64,000 nt of DNA, from assembly GCA_026874595.1 (NCBI GenBank), contig CM049318.1:39267956-39331955 (forward strand), in the 5' to 3' direction. A program made the position numbers and the translations under genes. The first letter of the stretch is position 1. Each line of letters begins with the position of its first letter. The notes beneath the pieces were generated by a model. The model was not told where the DNA came from and searched no databases. It saw only the letters and a list, made by a program, of their open reading frames with translations. The stretch comes from Sipunculus nudus. Taxonomy: Eukaryota; Annelida; Sipuncula; Golfingiida; Sipunculidae. Of this stretch, positions 47,259 to 60,950 are shown piece after piece.

Positions 47259-50200
47259 GCCATAATTTTGACAATCAACCTGGGACATCCAGGTTTTAGT
47301 ATGTACACAGAATGGCAACCTTCATGGGCAGATTTAGAAAACTAGGAGTAATGAACCTGTCAGAGTTTTGATTAGGTTGGGGTGCGACACAAAAGACTCC
47401 AGGGACAGCATCCAGACAAGATTGAATATGTCTGCAAGAGAGTTTGTTGGCAAGGGGATGAGGACATTTTATATCATCTCAAAAGATGGATGAGAGGGTC
47501 ATGGATGATTTGCCCAACATTTTCATGAAGTAAATATACTAAACTTGTACTTATACTTACTTACACTTATATTTCTCACATACTTGAATTTTCATAAATC
47601 TAATTGTTACCTCTTAATTGTAATGAGTTCTTAATTTTAGTGTTTACTGAAAGGGATCCTAGAGAAATATAGTGAAACCTTGAAATTATGACTAGGAACG
47701 GGACCTTGATAAAGTGGTTCTGTTATAAAGAGGGAAAAAGAATCAGGACCATGAAAAGTGGTTATTATTTTGAGGTGGTCACTAAACGTGGATGGTCATT
47801 AGGCAAGGTTTAAATTTACTGTATGACAAAGAAGCTGTGGACTGGGGTACAGGATAGAGTACATGTATGTAATACTAATACTACTGTACAGAACATCCAA
47901 TTTACCATACAGATGTGATCACATGATACCAACATTTAGAGCATGCTTTGTTCTTGGGGACCCCTAGCAGAGAAGGAGGTTGTCTTTCTGTTGAACATCT
48001 GTAGCTGCTGTTTTGTAAGCTCAGACCTGCAACAAAAAGGGTACTATCTTGTTTCTACTAACTTCTCATTTGTAGGAACGTTTTTCTGCGATGCAGCTTT
48101 TATTGCACTGGGATGTGATCTTGTATTTGCTTCAGTCCAGATCATGTGCTCATGCTTGGTGCTCCTAGAGTTTGCTAACTCCAGCTGTTCAGGAAAATTC
48201 AAGAAATAGTCAGACAGCTGTAAATGTGCACCAGGCTAAAGTCTGGAGTGCTTGGTTTAATATATACATGTAATGTTTACATATTTCATTGTTATTGTGC
48301 AAATGTAATCAGGATATAACTGATTGGAAATATAAAAGTTTGCTTAATAAAACTAGAAACTTGCACTCAGAGAGAGCAGAACTCCGCCAAGGCAGCTCAT
48401 TAACCCCATATGGCATTGTCAGAAATGCAGCATTTTTCCTTAAAAAATTCCTGGTTCCATATGGTGATCCAGATCACCCCCAAAATTTAATCAATTGTTC
48501 CTTGTATTATTGCTAAGCTATCTTGAAAATTTCATCACAAAACGTTAAAATAATTTGAGTACTATTGTTGCTATCAGATAGACAAACGAAAATACAGCTG
48601 ACAAACCAAACCAGCAAAAACATAACCCTATGGCACTTGGCAGTGGTATTTATGTATCAAAGATACATAAAAACTGTTGTCAGGAATCTGAAATTAAAAC
48701 ATGTTTGATGATTGTGAGGAGTAAAGCAAATAATGATCAAATATTGATAGATTATTCCAAGTACCTGCAGTGGCTAGTCATCTCTCTTTATCAACATTTG
48801 AAGGACTGGTCACCATTCTACAAACACTGACACACTTTTATAATTTGTAAATCACGGGCCTTACTCCAGTGTGCATTTGTAGATCATAAGTAATATCATA
48901 AGTAAATCACTTATGATGACTTATCATGTAAAGATTAATTAATTATGGGGTTATGTTATTTGGAACTTTTATCTTATATACTCATCTAGAAGTCATGCTC
49001 TAGTATGTATATATAAAGCTGTTGTGAGTTCTTTCCTTATTATTTTCTTCTCCCAAATATGGCTGCTGTGCATGTGCACACAAAATTGTAATCAATTAAA
49101 TAAAAATGTAACATGTTTAATGGATTATTAAGAAAAACATTCCTTCAACAATATAATTAATTAATCAGTAGAATAGTATGATGATTAAGATTCAAGTCTT
49201 TTGGTAATTATGTTCAAATTCGGACAATAAATATTTTAAGATCTTAAACTTCAAACCATTACAATTCTCCAGTACAAATAGCTTTCCAGGACAAAATTAA
49301 ATGTGTCTGTTTATGGATACACTCATCAAAGACTTGTGAAAGCTTATTTGATGTTTTTTAATAAATGATTAAATGTTTACACTGTGTGATTCACAAAGAA
49401 GAGATAAACCCTTTACACTTGCAGTTACAATAAAAATGATATTTGCATTAAAAATGGTCTGTTGTGGCCTATCCTGGTGATGTGGGAAACAATTCACCTT
49501 AATTACAGCTTCTACGAGCAGTTATTGCTACTTGAGATATGTCTGCCTAATCTCCCATAAATAGCCCTTCCCTAATTTACCTGTAGAAGTAATTAGATTT
49601 TGGAAACTGATTACAGCCAGGTAAATTTGATAAAGGGAGAGGAGCTATTAAAGAAATTAAGCAGGTGTAAGCCAGTTTCATCACAGCTAGTTTTTCAAAG
49701 TGGTATTCTGACAGACCGTGCACCTGTCAGACAGTTTTAGTGTGTTTGAAAAAGAGAACCCCCCAAAGAGCACTTGTTGTCCCCCTCCATAGATGGCTGC
49801 AGCTAGCATGACTCAACAAAACAAAACAAATGAATTAGTTCCTACAATCTGTCACTCATTAAGGCCATGCAACTAGAGTCAATGCACATACAACTTTGTG
49901 TGATGTGGTCTGCTACCCAGCAGACATTCACAAACCAGCTGCCTAATTTTATAGTATGCTTGGGGATTTGTTTGTGCAGATAAGTGCAGCATTAATTTAT
50001 TCTTTCATGCTACCTGACTGTAAAATGTATAGAATCAGTGGCCATATCATGTCATAGTATACTTGGAATTTGTTTATGTTTTCAGTAGCATATTACCAGT
50101 AGTATAAAAAGAACATCTTTAAAATGGGATAGGTATTTTGGGGAGACTTAGGTGATACAAAATATTGGTAATTTTTTATTAAAATTGATATATATAGTAA

Positions 50201-51949
50201 AACCCCATTAACACAATCACCTCTGGGAATATGGAAAGTGCTTTGGTTGGGGAGGCAGTCATGTTAGGCATTTATAAGCAAATGTACTATACTTGCCTCA
50301 TCTTGAACAAAAATAGGACAGATATGGATTGTTTTCAATATACCAGTTCCACTAAATATACCAACTGCTTACTCTAAGTGTTGAGCTGTGTGATTGATTT
50401 TTTTAAATTATAATCAGTTACATTGGTTATTTTTGTGTGATAGATTACACATCATTATGCTAATTTAAGAAGTTATACTATCTGGAAAAAAATTACTAGT
50501 AATTTATTTTTTTTCAGAAATATATGGAAGATTGGGCATTAGGTTAATATGAACCTTCATGCTTCTCATGCAAGGGTTATACACTACAGTCATCCAAGAC
50601 ATCCTTTTGTGTAACTGCTGCTTTCTGTGGCAAGGGTTCTCTGGGCAGGAACACCAGGGTGTGCACAGGGCACAGAATTGTAATCAGACCACTGAGTGTG
50701 CATTGTGCATCCTACCAAAAATTTAAACATATAGCACCTGCTCTCGTTGATCCAATAACACCCATTCAGGCACTCCTAGTATAATCAAACCATGGAGTAT
50801 CAAGTTTGGTTTGTCAGAATTAGATTTCAGAACCATAAGTACTGTGGAACAAAAGCATACAGTGCAAAATCAAGTAACAGATTTATATTCATACTCATGA
50901 TTATCCTGATCATACTTAGATAAGAGATTAGTTATAAGATAAAAAAAACTATGATAAGAGATATGTTATAAGATAAAAAAAAATGTATATGCTTCATAGA
51001 CTGTGTATATAAGTTTTCACAAAGAAAGATAGAACTTTAGGTCAACAATTGCTATAAAATTAAGTCAAGGTCAAAAATACATATCAGTTACAAATCTTTC
51101 CACTGAGAATAAATTTCTTTGACCAAAGGTCAGTTATGAATCTTAGTTGAACAGAAGATCTAGCACAAACAGATAAAGAATAGCAACAAAAATCTCATTG
51201 ATAGTTTTGCTAACAGTGGCACTTACAGAAGTCCCCCTAAACAAATTACTAAAATCCACCCATTACCTATATCCCAATGGGGGAGGGGTAACTTACCTTT
51301 ACTGGTACCTCACTAATTCTACATTACTTATATTTCCTCAGAACCTTTCCATGGCCTCTAGTTAAGGATATCTCTAGTATTATGTTGGTAATACCAGTAT
51401 AAAATTACTTGTAAGGTTTGTATAGCCATCGGCAACCTTGTATAACAGGACTATGACAATCCTCCAGCTCCCAATCCCCCTCTGCCTATACTAAGGTGAG
51501 CTATGGACCATCTTTTTGTCTGTCACCCCAGGAATACGTCCAAGCTAACAATAAAACTGCTTCTGGTACATTGTGGTATAGGATTTCAATTTGTGATCTG
51601 TTTGAAAGGAACATTATAGCAAAAATAAAACCTCTTTCAATATGAGGCTCCATTGTCAAAGGCCAGACAAAATAAATAAGGTTATAGATATGATAAATAA
51701 ATAATATATCTTGTATGTTACCCTAAAATCAAAGATTGCTGTTATAAATGATACCGGGTCTTTCAAGTTATTTCGTTTTACTGGTAATTAAGAATTTATA
51801 CTCATTCAATGTTCCCTTGGGTCCTCTTGTGTTATTGTTATTCTGTGCACATATTATTTAACATGATTAGTTTATATTACAATGGATATACATTGCGTAT
51901 GTTATTTCATGGTGGGATTGTGGAAATGGAAACCTTGCAAAATACTGAA
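47259..51949. other. Long intron-like stretch with old repeat fragments
   Basis: 47,665-47,830 (GTGAAACCTTGAAATTATGA, GTGGTTATTATTTTGAGGTG) and 50,190-50,280 (AGTAAAACCCCATTAACACA) look like decayed copies of the AAACCTC-type family. A ~27-bp direct repeat (GATAAGAGATATGTTATAAG) lies at about 50,930-50,985. No exon was recognised; the frames at 47,943-48,830 have no motif. Confidence 0.4.
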
Positions 51950-52761
51950 GCAGCATTTCCATGTGAGCGTATATGCATATAAGCAAGGTTTTGATGTGCG
52001 CGTATATGCGTGAAAAATCGCTCATATCATTTTGTAACTGGGGTGCTTTGATGTGTCCGTCAGCGTATATGCATATGTGCGTATATGTATGAAAATTGCC
52101 ACATGAGCGATTTTCACGCATATATAGGGTCTGCGTGAACTCAGGGATTCAGGGTAAAATGAAGTCATTTCAACATCTTTTTTTGGATTGCCTGCTTGAT
52201 CCCCACACTCCGGAGGCAGCGAAAATTTTGCACTTCTAAAGAAGCTACTGATTTTCCCGCTGCCTGCTTTGACTGTTTATGATAAATATAAACACCAGGT
52301 GGTGCACATGGGCCTTTCTGCTGAAAAAACTGCTGATGTGACTAGCAGCCAACCTAATGCAAGTCAACATACACCTAATGCAAGTCAACATACACTCAAC
52401 AGGAAACCACGTTTGAGGCCATTCTCTCTGAGCCTGTGCCCTGTTCAAACGGTCGCTGCAGAGATGAGCTGTCACTCAAAACGAAATGAACAACATAGGC
52501 TTCCTGTATTCCGTGCTTGGCTGGTAAACTGTTTTGTCTTCCAGCACAGGGTCTCATCTGATTGGACCAAAATACAGTGCTCCCCTCTGGTGTAGAGATT
52601 CAGGATACAAGGTCAAAACAAACAGCGTTTACGATATAGGTATTTAGCCTATGGGTAATGTGCTGTGTAAAAAGCGTACTTGATCTAGTACTGCTACTGT
52701 ACAAATAAATACTTTTGCCAGTTCAAGCATATACGCATATACGCGCACATGGAAACGCTGC
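51950..52761. mobile_element. 812-bp non-autonomous element with 35-bp inverted ends
   Basis: The left end (51,950-51,984) starts GCAGCATTTCCATGTGAGCG. The inverted right end (52,727-52,761) starts GCAGCGTTTCCATGTGCGCG. Both continue into TATATGC..TATA..GC with only a few mismatches. A second, internal inverted pair built on GCGTGAAAAATCGCTCAT lies at 52,007-52,027 and 52,101-52,121. A 21-bp direct duplication (AATGCAAGTCAACATACACC) lies at about 52,357-52,398. CAG..GTTTCC tips recall hAT-type ends, but I see no 8-bp target duplication. The 108-codon ORF at 52269-52595 lies inside and has no transposase motif. Confidence 0.75.
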
Positions 52762-54185
52762 TTTAAAAAGAGAAAACCACTTTTTTTAACCACTTGAATA
52801 TGAAGTAAACCACAGTATGCAGAATACATTTTAAAGTTGCCCAGTTTCCTAACTTTCAAAAAAGAATTGATGTGATTTCTGGCATCTTCCCAATTCCTGT
52901 ACATATCAATGATATAAGGGTAATTTTGGTTGTGAAAAGTTCATACAAGGCCTATGTGAAGGATGTATGGACTTGTTTGTCAATAACATATTTGTAAACA
53001 CAGCAATGTTGACAAATGAGAAAACATGTAACCTAAGGTGGAAGGTTGCATATATGCAGAGGTAGAAAGGTCACTTGTTGCAAAATGCCATTTGCAAAGC
53101 TCTAGCTGGCTTATCTGACTTGCTGCCAGATGCCCTTGTTGAATTTGTCTTGATAATTTTTGCTGGCCCCCACTTATTATAAACATGTTGATATGAGCAG
53201 CCTTTATGGGGTGTTATCCATGTTTTCTGGCCTATTTTTAAAAAGTTCCAAGGGATTACCTTTAGTTTATAAAGGTCAGATAGGTGATTAGACCCCTTTA
53301 ATTTAAACTTAATCTCAGTAGCAGTAGGATTATGGAATAAACCAATCAATTTCAAGTTTTGTGTATTGTTGCACTCTTATTGTTGTATACAGACACTGCA
53401 TGACACCAGCAGGATTGACATTATTTAAAGGAAAAAAGTTTCCATTATAGTGATACCTTTGTTTATCATAGAATAGCTAATGAGGAGTAGACACTTTGAA
53501 TGTTTCTGAGCCATTTCTCTTTGTCTGCCTGTATTGATACAGTATTAACCTGATTGACTCCATCTGCTCTCATGGGAAATTATACTTAATTGTAGTTCAA
53601 ATGGCAGATAGATTATTGATAGATGTCACTGTAATCCAGTGCTTGATGAATGCTTTTAGAAGGAAACACTTATCGATACAAAGGGCTGCCACACCAGCTA
53701 CTGAATAATGAATACCATGGTTGCCATGGTGATTCCACACAATTAAAACCAATTTAAGTTCCATATAACATAATCATCAAATCATTTTTGAAGTAGACAG
53801 ACAACCATATGAAAACCCTGCAATTCTAATTATTCTATAAAGCCGGAACATTATGGCTTTTATTTGCTATTAAGAGATTCCCATGTAATGAGTGAGTATT
53901 TATGTAACAAACTGTGATTTTTCAGCGTTATGATTTGGGAGAATTTAAAAACATATTTGAGGATTCATGATACGGAATAATATAAGATATTGCCATTCGG
54001 AAGTTAGCATTTGTAGTGCTTAAGATATAATGTGATACAATATTGAAAGTTTATTTGCAGATTTGATTTTGTGGGGATATTCTTGTCTTGATACCTGAAG
54101 GGATATTGAGGGATACTTTAGGTTTGGTAGATGAGGATACAATTGACATAATGTATTCTATAAGATCAGTTTATCTGAGTGCTTG
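52762..54185. other. Intron-like non-coding stretch
   Basis: The two overlapping minus-strand frames near 52,980-53,355 have no recognisable domains. No other feature. Confidence 0.35.
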
Positions 54186-54189
54186 GGAA

Positions 54190-54400
54190 GTTTACATAAC
54201 ACCTGGTGGAGAAGTGTTATGTTTTTCCCCTTGATTCATTTGTTTGTCTGTTAGCAATTTCATGTAAAAAGATATGAACAGATCTTGATAAAATGATATG
54301 GAAGGTTAAGTTAGCCACCTAAGAAACAATTAATTAAACTGTGGAGGTAATCTGGATCACAAAATATGTTATTAGTTTAAAGGATTCAATACCAATGTGA
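54190..54400 (+). repeat. Possible distant relative of repeat family A
   Basis: ACACCTGGTGGAGAAGTGTT, a TTCATTTGTTTGTCTGTTAG run, GATCTTGATAAAATGATATG and GGAGGTAATCTGGATCA follow the general order of family A (head, GT-rich run, aspartate-codon-like GAT phrases, GGATCTGG). Similarity is weak. Confidence 0.3.
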
Positions 54401-54734
54401 AATTCAACAATATCTTTGTCCTGGCACTTGGCATATAGCTTGGCCATTTGTATGAAAAGGCCTTGTCCGAAACATCCGTCGGCCATATGGGACCACCCTA
54501 GCTTTGATCAAACCATGGAGTTTGGTGAACCATGACATTGTGTAACACACAGCAAAGTTTGATTAGGATCTGGGTGGAGGTATATGTAGCCACAGACTAC
54601 ATTTCTAATTTAATAATCATAATAAATGTTTTATATTAAAATAGCTTCAGTGATGTGGTTGGTCCCAGAAATTCTGATGGAATTTCTGAGAATAGTATGT
54701 AGAGTCATTCTGGAGACAGTGCAGATGATCTACT

Positions 54735-54850
54735 TCACCTAGTGCTGTGTGGTATTTTTGGATATTGATGTATATTCTGGGCATAATATTTTGAGGCAGT
54801 CTAGGTTATTCTAGGTCAGGTATACTGCATGGTATTTTTGGATATTCTAA
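54735..54850 (+). repeat. Short local tandem duplication
   Basis: TGGTATTTTTGGATATTCTA at about 54,831 repeats TGGTATTTTTGGATATTGAT at about 54,751, with TCTAGGTTATTCTAGGT between. Confidence 0.6.
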
Positions 54851-57143
54851 GCTATTCTGAGTGTTTAGCTGAACCCTGCTGGGTGCCACACACCGTGCTT
54901 GACTTAGCCAATTAGTGAGCTGATTGACAGGGCTGCAACTTTGTCAATGACAGGGGTAGGTAGAGGTTTACAGTGCTGTGTGACTGCTGGAGGCTATCAG
55001 GAGCAGTGCATACACATACATCAACCTGTCTACACCTGGATGTTTTAATAGAACCTTGCTGAGTGACTTATGTGCGTAAGTGTAAGTGCCTGAGTATAGA
55101 CTATGCAATTGAGATACTTGGTTGTATATACACTGTATTATGTTTGTCTGCAGGTAATCTGCTTTGCTGTCACCTGATGTTTAGGATCCTTAATTAAAAC
55201 TCATTCATAAGACATCAGTATTTATGTGGCCCTTCCAGTAGTGGAAGACATATAGCATTTGGTTTGTTGTTGGCTGTGTCATTTCTTGTTAACGTGATAA
55301 CTTTTGAACCACTCAATTTTTTCAAGAGATTTGAATTGTCTCTACCAATAGTTTGGACAAGTTCAAAAACCTTGACCCTCAAATCAGCCAAAATAAAAAA
55401 TTTGTGTGAACACTATAACTTATGAAGTAGCTGGTCCTTATTTTTTGCTAAAATTTTGGGATATGAGGCCCATATGAAGGGGACGTATTTGTATGTTTTT
55501 TTGTCACAAAAAAAAACTCATTCTAGTTAGCAAGGAAAAATGCAGAATTTATAAATTGTAGATTGGGGTAGGAATTAGGGTATATTGGATTGTTTATGTA
55601 TTGATTAATGTAGAATTGCAGATTGAGTATTACAATTATTGATGGCTCTGCTAGAAATTGATACCATTAAGTTGGTATAATCTTCATAAATCGTATCAAA
55701 GAAAGAACAATTTACAAGTTATATTGTAGCGTGTGTTGTGTATCAGGGCTTCCAGTAATGAAATGACGCAGAGGGGTGAAATGCATATTGCAATATTTAA
55801 TGTGTATCAGTTTATTAGTTATACAAGCTATATTACATAAGAAGCCATTTGCTTCATCCTATATATTTTCCTCCATCAAACTTTCATAGGCAGGTGTTTC
55901 AGGAAACTTCAGGCAAGTATTCACTTGTATGTCATATATTTTACAGTAATGGATAGATGCAAAAAAATGAATGTAGTTGATTGGTGAGCGGGAACTTATT
56001 GGCCATTGTGACTAACTGATTGAGCAGGTTGATTGAAAAAGCGGGCTGACTGATAAAATAAATGAGTTGATAAATGGCAAGGTTTAGTTAAACACCTGTG
56101 CTACCTGCTCCATGTATATGGACGGGTTACCGGGGCAGCCTGTGTAGTTACCTGGAGCTTGGTACAGATTTCTCTCATGTACCAGTATATTCATGGTTAC
56201 TTCAGCTTTTTTCTCAGATGTGTTACCTTGCATTCAGTATAGGCCACACCTTAGAGGTATTTTACTGTGGTTGCCTTTTTTTCTTAAGGGTTCCAAATTC
56301 ACAATTTTTGTGAAAGTGAAATTATCTCTAAAATTATACCTTCGTGAATAAGATGCCTTATCTATGTAGGTAAATGAATATTTGTAAACTGGCCTCATTT
56401 CTAATATAGCTTCTTTGTATGTTATAATGGCGACCAAACCTGTATGTTTAAACTTAAAGGTCGAAAGGCAAGAATTGATGTTATAAATAGTAACATAAAT
56501 GTTATCAAAGATTTACATTAATAATAATATCAAATATTACATATTATCTGCCTGTATAGGGGATAAGAATTTCCACTTTTTCTTATGGATCCTTGTCAAA
56601 TTGTTAAGATTTAGTGAACTTGTTGAATGATGTACGTAATGATCAATGGATGTATACTATATGTAGATTACTGAATGGGGTATAATTGAACCCTCATGAT
56701 ACAATGAAAACATGAAAATTGTGAAAAATTTGACTCCCAAATATGAAGCCAACCACAATATTCTCATTAAGTGTGTGTCTTGTTTCAATGATACAGCTTT
56801 GTCCACTTAATTAATAGTATCCAACAATTAACTGTGAAATACACAGTAATTTAATGGAGTACTTTGCACTTGTGACAGCAATCTTGTCTTGATCTTGATC
56901 TCCTAAATTTGGGCGGCACTCCCTTTGCTACCTGTCTTAGTGGTACTACAGTTCTCCAAAAATTGTCAGCATCAGTTGTATAGTGCTTTCTTTCATTTTA
57001 TATTGTGATTAATTTGTGTGTCATTACCGTGATTTAAAAAAAATGATATCATTCCAACCATAGTTAACACCAAAAAACATTGATATTCTTAAACCCATGT
57101 ATGTGCTATTAAAAAATATACATAGAAAAGCTAAATATTTGTT
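54851..57143. other. Intron-like non-coding stretch
   Basis: No supported exon, array or element ends. Confidence 0.35.
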
Positions 57144-57146
57144 AAA

Positions 57147-57148
<2 letters not shown>

Positions 57149-57181
<33 letters not shown>
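57149..57181. repeat. (TA)n microsatellite
   Basis: About 16 alternating AT dinucleotides. Confidence 0.93.
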
Positions 57182-57183
<2 letters not shown>

Positions 57184-57827
57184 GGTCCTCTCAGATGTTC
57201 AGTTGATCATGGGAATGTTCACTTCACTTAGTTGTTTATCAGATAAACAAATGTTGTTTGAACATGGTGGGTATGTACACAGGCTCCTCCTGTTGATGTG
57301 TTATTTGTTGTTGGTCTGTATATACAGCAGGAAAACAGGAAGCCACCCACATATATTTAAATATCACTCTCAGTTGTCATTTCAATGCATCTGCTGGTCC
57401 ATTGTTCAACCAGCGAGGAACGGCACTCGTGGTAGAGGTGTTATGCCACCGTCAGTCAGAAAAAAATATGGTTCACAATATTTGTTAGAATTTTATTTAT
57501 TTCCCAATATTTTTCTAACTCTGCTGACAAATGATGCTCTGTGGTTACCATGACAACTGCTTCTGTATCCTTGTATAGGTTATATGCTTCAGTGAATATC
57601 ATAGAACTTGGTTATTTGTCAGTTGCATAGTGCTATACTGAATGAAGGCAGTTTTAGCTTTCCATGATCATTATTTATATAAAGTGTCCGGATATTGACA
57701 CCTATTGTCTTCATTAAAATGGATGGACATAATGTTTGATGGATTTACCTGTAAAATGAGGGATGCTTCTGAACCTGATGGCTACAGTTGTCAACATTGT
57801 ACCTTTAACTATTTAATTTTCTTTCAG

Positions 57828-58010
57828 GGAACGGGACAGACAGGTGTAGGGCAGAAGCCCAAATAGGCAAGCCCGTAGGGACAAAACTTATTGGGACAAA
57901 ATAGAACAAAATAGAACAAAATCACACTTATCTCCCGTATCATTACTATTGTATCTATATATGTAAGTGAGATGTTAGAAACATAAAATAAAACTATTAA
58001 TATTATTCCA
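57828..58010 (+). CDS. Possible terminal exon with stop and poly(A) signal
   Basis: TTAATTTTCTTTCAG gives a usable acceptor at 57,827. Entered at phase 1, the phase left by the 45,060 exon, it reads 24 codons after the split codon and stops at TAG 57,902-57,904. AATAAA follows at 57,987-57,992, so cleavage near 58,010 is plausible. The coding part is therefore about 57,828-57,904 and the rest would be 3' UTR. Entered at phase 0 it stops after 12 codons. The coding stretch is short and unconserved-looking, and other exons could lie between, so the link is weak. A (GGGACAAAA)-type duplication at 57,878-57,902 is present. Confidence 0.25.
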
Positions 58011-60655
58011 GTACATCAGCTGCTGAAAATACACCGTGAGACAATTATCTTCTTGCTGATCATTAATTTTTCCAAATAAAAAACTGAAGAAGATCCTATT
58101 ATTCCTTACAATTATAAGGGAGAATTGTATACAAATTCTTACAGATCAAACTCCATAGTTATAAAAAAAATATAAATTAATTGAGATAATCTAATGTTTT
58201 GTTATTATCTAAACAAAATAGTATTATGATTGCATGGTTGACCATGTTGATATATGTCTGACTTGACCAGAATCCAGCAGAAATTCTTGTTTTAAATGTG
58301 CCCATTTCATGAAATGCGCAGTTGTTTTGCCCATTTCATTAACTGGGCAGACCAGTTGCCCTTTTATGAAATGTGCAATTTCACACATTGGGCCTAACAT
58401 ATATATGTAAGAATTATTACAATCCTTTTTTTCTGCTTAATGATATGGTTTGTTTATTGCTATATCAAGAAGATACTTATCAGTTACAAGTATGCTTTTA
58501 TCACCCAAATATTGACCAGACATGATATGCCCTATGCTCACCTACCACACAACTACATACCACTTTCAGACGCAAAATGGTTTAAAAAAAGTTTCAGCAG
58601 TGCGGATTAATCAAATCAGATTTGATCTGTATTGTGCATTCACACACTTGCACTGTGGGGTCGTGATTGACTGCCTTTCACTGCATGGAAACACCCAAAA
58701 TAAAGAATTCGGTAAATACCAGATACTTCAGAACTAGGTCCAAACTGTTCTAAAATATTCACATATGGCCCTTTAGTGGAGTGGATAATTCAGTTCACAC
58801 TTGAAACGGCTTGAAACCAAATCCTTAGCTGGATTCAAAATGCTTTGGCCAAAATGGATCAAAAACCCTTTGGACTCAATGTGGACATGCACTCAATTTG
58901 TATTCAAAAGAATATTTGTATTTGCCATTTATGGAATGGGTTACTTTTACCCCTTGGAGAATTAGGCAGCAGTTATTGACCTCTTGGATGGGATAGGGAG
59001 CATTTAACCACCACCATCACACAAGGCTCCCACCCTTTTAGAATCCTCTTATCTTGTAATGTGGATACATTCAGGACAGGGAGGAATCAGTGATGCTGTT
59101 AGGATGCTGTGTTACATACAGCAGACATCACACCAGCAAAGCTCATGTTAGCACACTCTATAATACTGTCAATGACAGTGTGTGGTTTGTGTTACACCAC
59201 ACTTGGGGCCAGTGTTTATAACCCCTCCTTCCATCATCTAAATGTAAACATCAACAAGGAAGCATTGTTTTTATTGATATGATGAGGGGTTCCTACAGTT
59301 TGTCATGATTGACTGTAAACATATTTAAGCTCAAAATCCATTTTTTGTTTTTCCTCTATCATGTTTCCCTCTACCTTAAAATTTTTCAATAAAAAATTTA
59401 AGATTTCATTATTCAACAAAAAAGACACACAGTAGAAGAAAAAGAAACTATGGGTTTTGAGATATTGTCATGTGGTTTAATATTATTCCACTAAAAGTTG
59501 CTTGATGTATAAAATAGATCCCAGTGTTAAAATATCAGTGAAAATGAATGGAAAGTAAAAAAAAAATGTCAGAAAGAACACTGCCAGTATACCAGTTTTA
59601 AAGTAATATATACTTTATGGGGTCTATTATGATTTTAAAACAACTTTTTTACTGAATTTACTGAATGTCAGTTTTGCTACCTTAAACTTTTTGTTATGCT
59701 TTTAAGACAATATTTATACTTTTTTGTGCTATCCTTCAATTACACAGTTGAGCACTCAAATACTTATTTTACTGTTAGATTAATTTATAAACCATCATAC
59801 AGCAGGTGTCATAGCTTCTCTGCTTCAGAGCATATATACTAACATTTTTAAAAATATTTTTTTGCACATATATAGATTCTTTGGTTAGCAAAGTCCTTGG
59901 AACAGAGACATAAATTTTCCTGATGGTGTGATATTATAATATGTGCCAGACATCAAAGATTGTAGTTTACAAAGTACAGAAACATCTAAAGTTCATAGAA
60001 TGTTTGCTTCCATAATTAACACCCACATATATGCTGATACAATAACAATACTGATGTAGTTATTTATATAAAAGAAACACCCATATCTACTTCCCAGAAG
60101 TGCTTAGGATTCAACCTAAACACGGACACCCATGAATTGACAAGCAAAATGGATTACTCCCCAACATGTGGGAGACCAGTAATTCCTCATCAGGCCCACA
60201 CAGGGGTAGCTATATTTGGGCGTGTCTTCACTTTGATGGCCACGCTAGCACTTTTGCCAGATCCTTTACCAACTTAGGAAGTATCATGGTCTTTATATGG
60301 CAGACATCTGAGAGTGATTCAGTTGCGTGCTGTTTGAACCCTGGGGTCATTTACAAAGACTATGGGTCAGAGGGCTACCTTGTTGTTCATTCCCTGCTTG
60401 TATGATGGCTAATTAATTCCTGCTACATTTTACTGGGCTGCTCAGACAATAGAGCAATGTTGACAGGAGGAACATCAACAAGGGAATAGATAACAGTCAT
60501 AGATCTGCAGAAAGTACTTACTGTCTTCACTACATATTTCTTTTTAGGATAGGAACGTTTTCTGTCGATTATCCAGATTTTATGTCATTGGACACTATGT
60601 ATGCACATGGTTAATAAGTATGTCACAAGACACTGGATTCCAGGATAAAATGACA
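58011..60655. other. Non-coding stretch, probably intergenic
   Basis: No supported feature. The 79-codon frame at 60166-60405 lies in mildly GC-richer sequence but has no motif, acceptor or donor I trust. Confidence 0.35.
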
Positions 60656-60659
60656 TGGG

Positions 60660-60950
60660 AATCAGTACTTGGATACAATGTCACAGACATTGTCACAGGA
60701 AACCTTGCACGTATAGATAAAATATGATAGGACACAATTTTGCACATGTTGATGAAATGTCACAGTACACTCTGCACCAAGACAAAATGTCACAAGACAC
60801 GTTGTCACAGGACACTCTGCAACTAGACAAAATGTCACAAGACACATTATCACAGGACACTCTGCAACCAGACAAAATGTCACAAGACACATTGTCACAG
60901 TACACAATGCACCAAACAGAATGTCACAAGACACATTACATTATAACATG
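60660..60950. repeat. 45-bp minisatellite made of 15-bp subunits
   Basis: ACAAAATGTCACAAGACAC starts at about 60,783, 60,828 and 60,873, giving an exact 45-bp period. Each unit holds three 15-bp subunits (TGTCACAAGACACAT, TGTCACAGGACACTC, TGCAACCAGACAAAA). Degenerate ATGTCACA-bearing units extend on both sides, to about 60,660 and to about 61,130. Because 45 and 15 are multiples of 3, frames of 70-110 codons stay open on both strands (SQDTL-type repeat on plus, CDILS-type on minus). No splice or promoter evidence supports translation. Confidence 0.88.

Noticed and set aside
52269-52595. 108-codon ORF inside the 812-bp inverted-repeat element, considered as a transposase remnant
   Set aside because: No catalytic DDE/D or zinc-finger pattern; contains a 21-bp direct duplication giving NASQHT twice.
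60660-60950. CRISPR-like array
   Set aside because: Units are contiguous with no unique spacers, and the context is an animal genome.
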